Positions 7,289 through 8,297 of a stretch of DNA of 8,297 nt are shown here, piece after piece. The notes beneath the pieces were generated by a model, which worked only from the letters and a program-made list of their open reading frames with translations, made no database searches and was not told the origin of the DNA. A program made the position numbers and the translations under genes. The stretch is from an uncultured Rhodopirellula sp. (GTDB lineage: Bacteria > Planctomycetota > Planctomycetia > Pirellulales > Pirellulaceae), in contig CAJXTM010000115.1 in NCBI GenBank assembly GCA_913061385.1, positions 1 to 8,297 of the forward strand, written 5' to 3'. The stretch's first letter is position 1. Each line of letters starts with the position of its first letter.

Positions 7289-7720
7289 TCACTGGACTTG
7301 GATGGTTTGTTCTTCTTCACGCTGGATCGTAATCTGCCCACCGCACTGTTCAATTTCGGTGGTCACATCGATCCAGTGGTGGTACGGGGTGTCTGTTTTA
7401 CTCTTCACGATCACAATTTTATCTTGAGGTTTGGTTTTGTTTTTCAGCAGCTTGGTGAGGCGTGATTCCAGTTCCGTGATGCGGACCGTGTCACCATTGA
7501 GCGAAACTGCGTTCAAGTTTCCTGTCAGTGCGATCTCTATGTTTTCAATTTCCTCTTTCTGTTCCTGGTTTTCCTCGCTTCTTGGGATTTCCTGAAGACG
7601 TCCGCTGTCTGGCTGTATGGAGGCGCACACAAGGAAAAATACAATCAGATTGAATGCGATGTCCCCCGTCGCGCTACTGGGCGGCTCAACGAGCAGCTTG
7701 CATTTACGCCTTACTTTCAC
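7289..7720 (-). CDS. ExbD/TolR-like proton-channel accessory protein 1
   Basis: A 143-residue ExbD/TolR family protein starting with GTG at 7720. The start overlaps the ExbB stop by 4 bases (GTGA) and is backed by a good ribosome binding site. The N-terminus is basic (MKVRRKCK) and is followed by a membrane segment at about 19-34 (GDIAFNLIVFFLVCAS). Asp20 is in the position of the essential channel Asp. The GDIAFNL motif is shared with the second ExbD and differs from the PLxD(I/V) form of enterobacterial ExbD/TolR. A Glu/Gln-rich stretch (EENQEQKEEIENIEI, about 49-63) separates the helix from the periplasmic domain and is absent from the second ExbD. The periplasmic part (KIVIVKSKTDTPYHHWIDVT, IEQCGG) fits the family. 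It probably forms the dimeric plug and peptidoglycan- or partner-contacting part of the complex, possibly as a heterodimer with its neighbour. Confidence 0.93.
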   Translation of the reverse strand: MKVRRKCKLLVEPPSSATGDIAFNLIVFFLVCASIQPDSGRLQEIPRSEENQEQKEEIENIEIALTGNLNAVSLNGDTVRITELESRLTKLLKNKTKPQDKIVIVKSKTDTPYHHWIDVTTEIEQCGGQITIQREEEQTIQVQ

Positions 7721-8249
7721 GGTTGCGGTTCCCCTCGATGTTTGCTGTCAGCAGTCGTGATCGCTGTCTGTAGCGTGACTGCCTCAATCATCTCAGTGGC
7801 GGACTCCTCAACGTCAAGGACGAATCGGTTGATGATCCCCGTGAAATAGTTGAATGCCACGAACGCCGGGATGCCTACGATCAGACCAAAACAGGTGGTC
7901 ATCAATGAGACTTTGATTCCAACTGCGGCGGCTTCAACGATGTTGGTTTCTCCCATTTTGGCAACAATGTCGTCGAACGCGACAATCATTCCTTGCACGG
8001 TGCCAAGGAAACCGAGCATCGGAGCCGCACTTGAAATGGTTGCCAGAATCGGCAGATGACGCTCCAACGCGGCAACGATGTGCACGCTGTAATCGTCCAT
8101 CGATTTCACAACCTGCTCTTCGATCTTTGCGGGTTCGTACTCCAGAGTCTGCAATACAAGGTACTTCCGCAGGCCGGTTGCCAGAATTGCGGGGACAGGT
8201 CCCTGATTTTTTTTGCACAATTCAAATGCCTGTCTCACCTGATTGGTTT
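7717..8249 (-). CDS. MotA/TolQ/ExbB-family proton channel (5' truncated)
   Basis: The C-terminal 176 residues of an ExbB/TolQ-type inner-membrane channel protein. The frame is open from the right adapter junction. A GTG at 8238 is internal and not a likely start, because family members have a further membrane helix, and in this phylum often a signal peptide, upstream. Counting from that GTG, a soluble linker at 1-58 contains CKKNQGPVPAILATGL, the usual region before helix 2. Helix 2 is at about 62-88 (SSAAPMLGFLGTVQGMIVAF). Helix 3 is at about 105-136 (SLMTTCFGLIVGIPAFVAFN). Thr80 in GFLGTV and Thr114/115 in LMTTCFGL match the pore Thr residues of E. coli ExbB and TolQ. The protein should form the pentameric proton channel around the ExbD dimer. 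It is the first visible gene of the operon; its promoter and any earlier gene lie beyond the window. The stop overlaps the next start by 4 bases. Confidence 0.94.
7729..7736 (-). promoter_or_regulatory. ribosome binding site for ExbD-like gene 1
   Basis: The minus strand reads GAGGGGAA inside the end of the exbB-like gene. Its AGGGG core is separated from the GTG start at 7720 by 10 bases. It is the clearest Shine-Dalgarno in the window and supports the non-ATG start. Confidence 0.6.
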
Positions 8250-8297
8250 CTGTCTCTTATACACATCTCCGAGCCCACGAGACCGAGGCTGATCTCG
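8250..8297. other. Nextera adapter with i7 index and P7 start (right contig end)
   Basis: Reading left to right there are four parts. The 19-base mosaic end CTGTCTCTTATACACATCT lies at 8250-8268. The Nextera Read 2 arm CCGAGCCCACGAGAC lies at 8269-8283. An 8-base i7 index CGAGGCTG, which I recall as N710, lies at 8284-8291. The first six bases of the P7 tail, ATCTCG, lie at 8292-8297. This is a read-through of a short sequencing fragment that was not trimmed. The first 25 bases are the exact reverse complement of 1-25, so they mimic terminal inverted repeats. The truncated ExbB frame would meet an artificial stop inside the adapter. Confidence 0.98.

Noticed and set aside
7276..7353. N-terminal extension of the second ExbD protein from a TTG at 7353
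   Set aside because: It would overlap the first ExbD gene by 65 bases and use a rare start. The ATG at 7275 gives a standard ExbD length with the membrane helix near the N-terminus.
1..8274. Perfect 25-base terminal inverted repeats, as of a transposon or insertion sequence
   Set aside because: The repeats are the Nextera adapter containing the Tn5 mosaic end. There is no transposase gene and no 9-base target duplication (inner flanks ctgtttgag and gattggttt differ). The outer right end continues into index and P7 sequence.
8056..8292. Plus-strand open frame of 78 codons at the right end
   Set aside because: It is antisense to the ExbB-like gene and its last residues are translated adapter.

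Overview
The insert looks like a fragment of a planctomycete chromosome, probably a metagenome or draft-genome contig. The best evidence is the large reverse-strand gene at the left. It has the PSCyt1 / DUF1549 (PSCyt2) / LamG / DUF1553 (PSD1) architecture, which is greatly expanded in Planctomycetes and rare elsewhere. The ExbD-like proteins share a GDIAFNL signature, and the DUF4159 protein has the multi-membrane-segment form I associate with the same phylum. Base composition is roughly balanced. The genus cannot be fixed by eye.

Both ends of the window are laboratory sequence, not biology. Bases 1-25 and 8250-8297 are Illumina Nextera (Tn5 mosaic end, Read 2 side) adapter, and the right end also carries an i7 index and the start of the P7 tail. 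The biological insert is 26-8249. Both terminal genes are cut by the adapter junctions, and any database protein continuing into ...LLYTSPS there would be artefactual.

All real genes are on the minus strand, so they read from right to left. Unit A is a tightly packed operon: ExbB/TolQ-like proton channel (7717-8249, 5' end missing), ExbD-like protein 1 (7289-7720), ExbD-like protein 2 (6871-7275), a small single-pass membrane protein of unknown family (6395-6868), a five-helix DUF4159 membrane protein (4875-6398) and a secreted TPR protein (3253-4902). Two junctions are 4-base GTGA overlaps, one gap is 2 bases, one is 13 bases, and the last junction overlaps by 28 bases. A hairpin with a U-rich tail at 3189-3223 probably ends this unit. 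Unit B is the cytochrome-like PSCyt1/DUF1549/DUF1553 gene (26-3048, 3' end missing), preceded by a 204-base intergenic stretch with a possible extended -10 promoter.

Functionally, unit A resembles a Tol/Exb-type machine. A proton-motive-force stator (ExbB plus two ExbDs) is encoded together with a periplasmic TPR protein comparable in position to CpoB/YbgF. No TolA, TonB, TolB or Pal is visible. In their place are the DUF4159 protein and the unknown bitopic protein, which are the candidates for what the motor drives. This is an inference from gene order. Unit B is probably unrelated in function: an exported protein with a haem-binding type motif and a carbohydrate-binding type fold.

I found no RNA genes, CRISPR arrays, insertion sequences or natural repeats. 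The remaining open frames are antisense or out-of-frame shadows of these seven genes.
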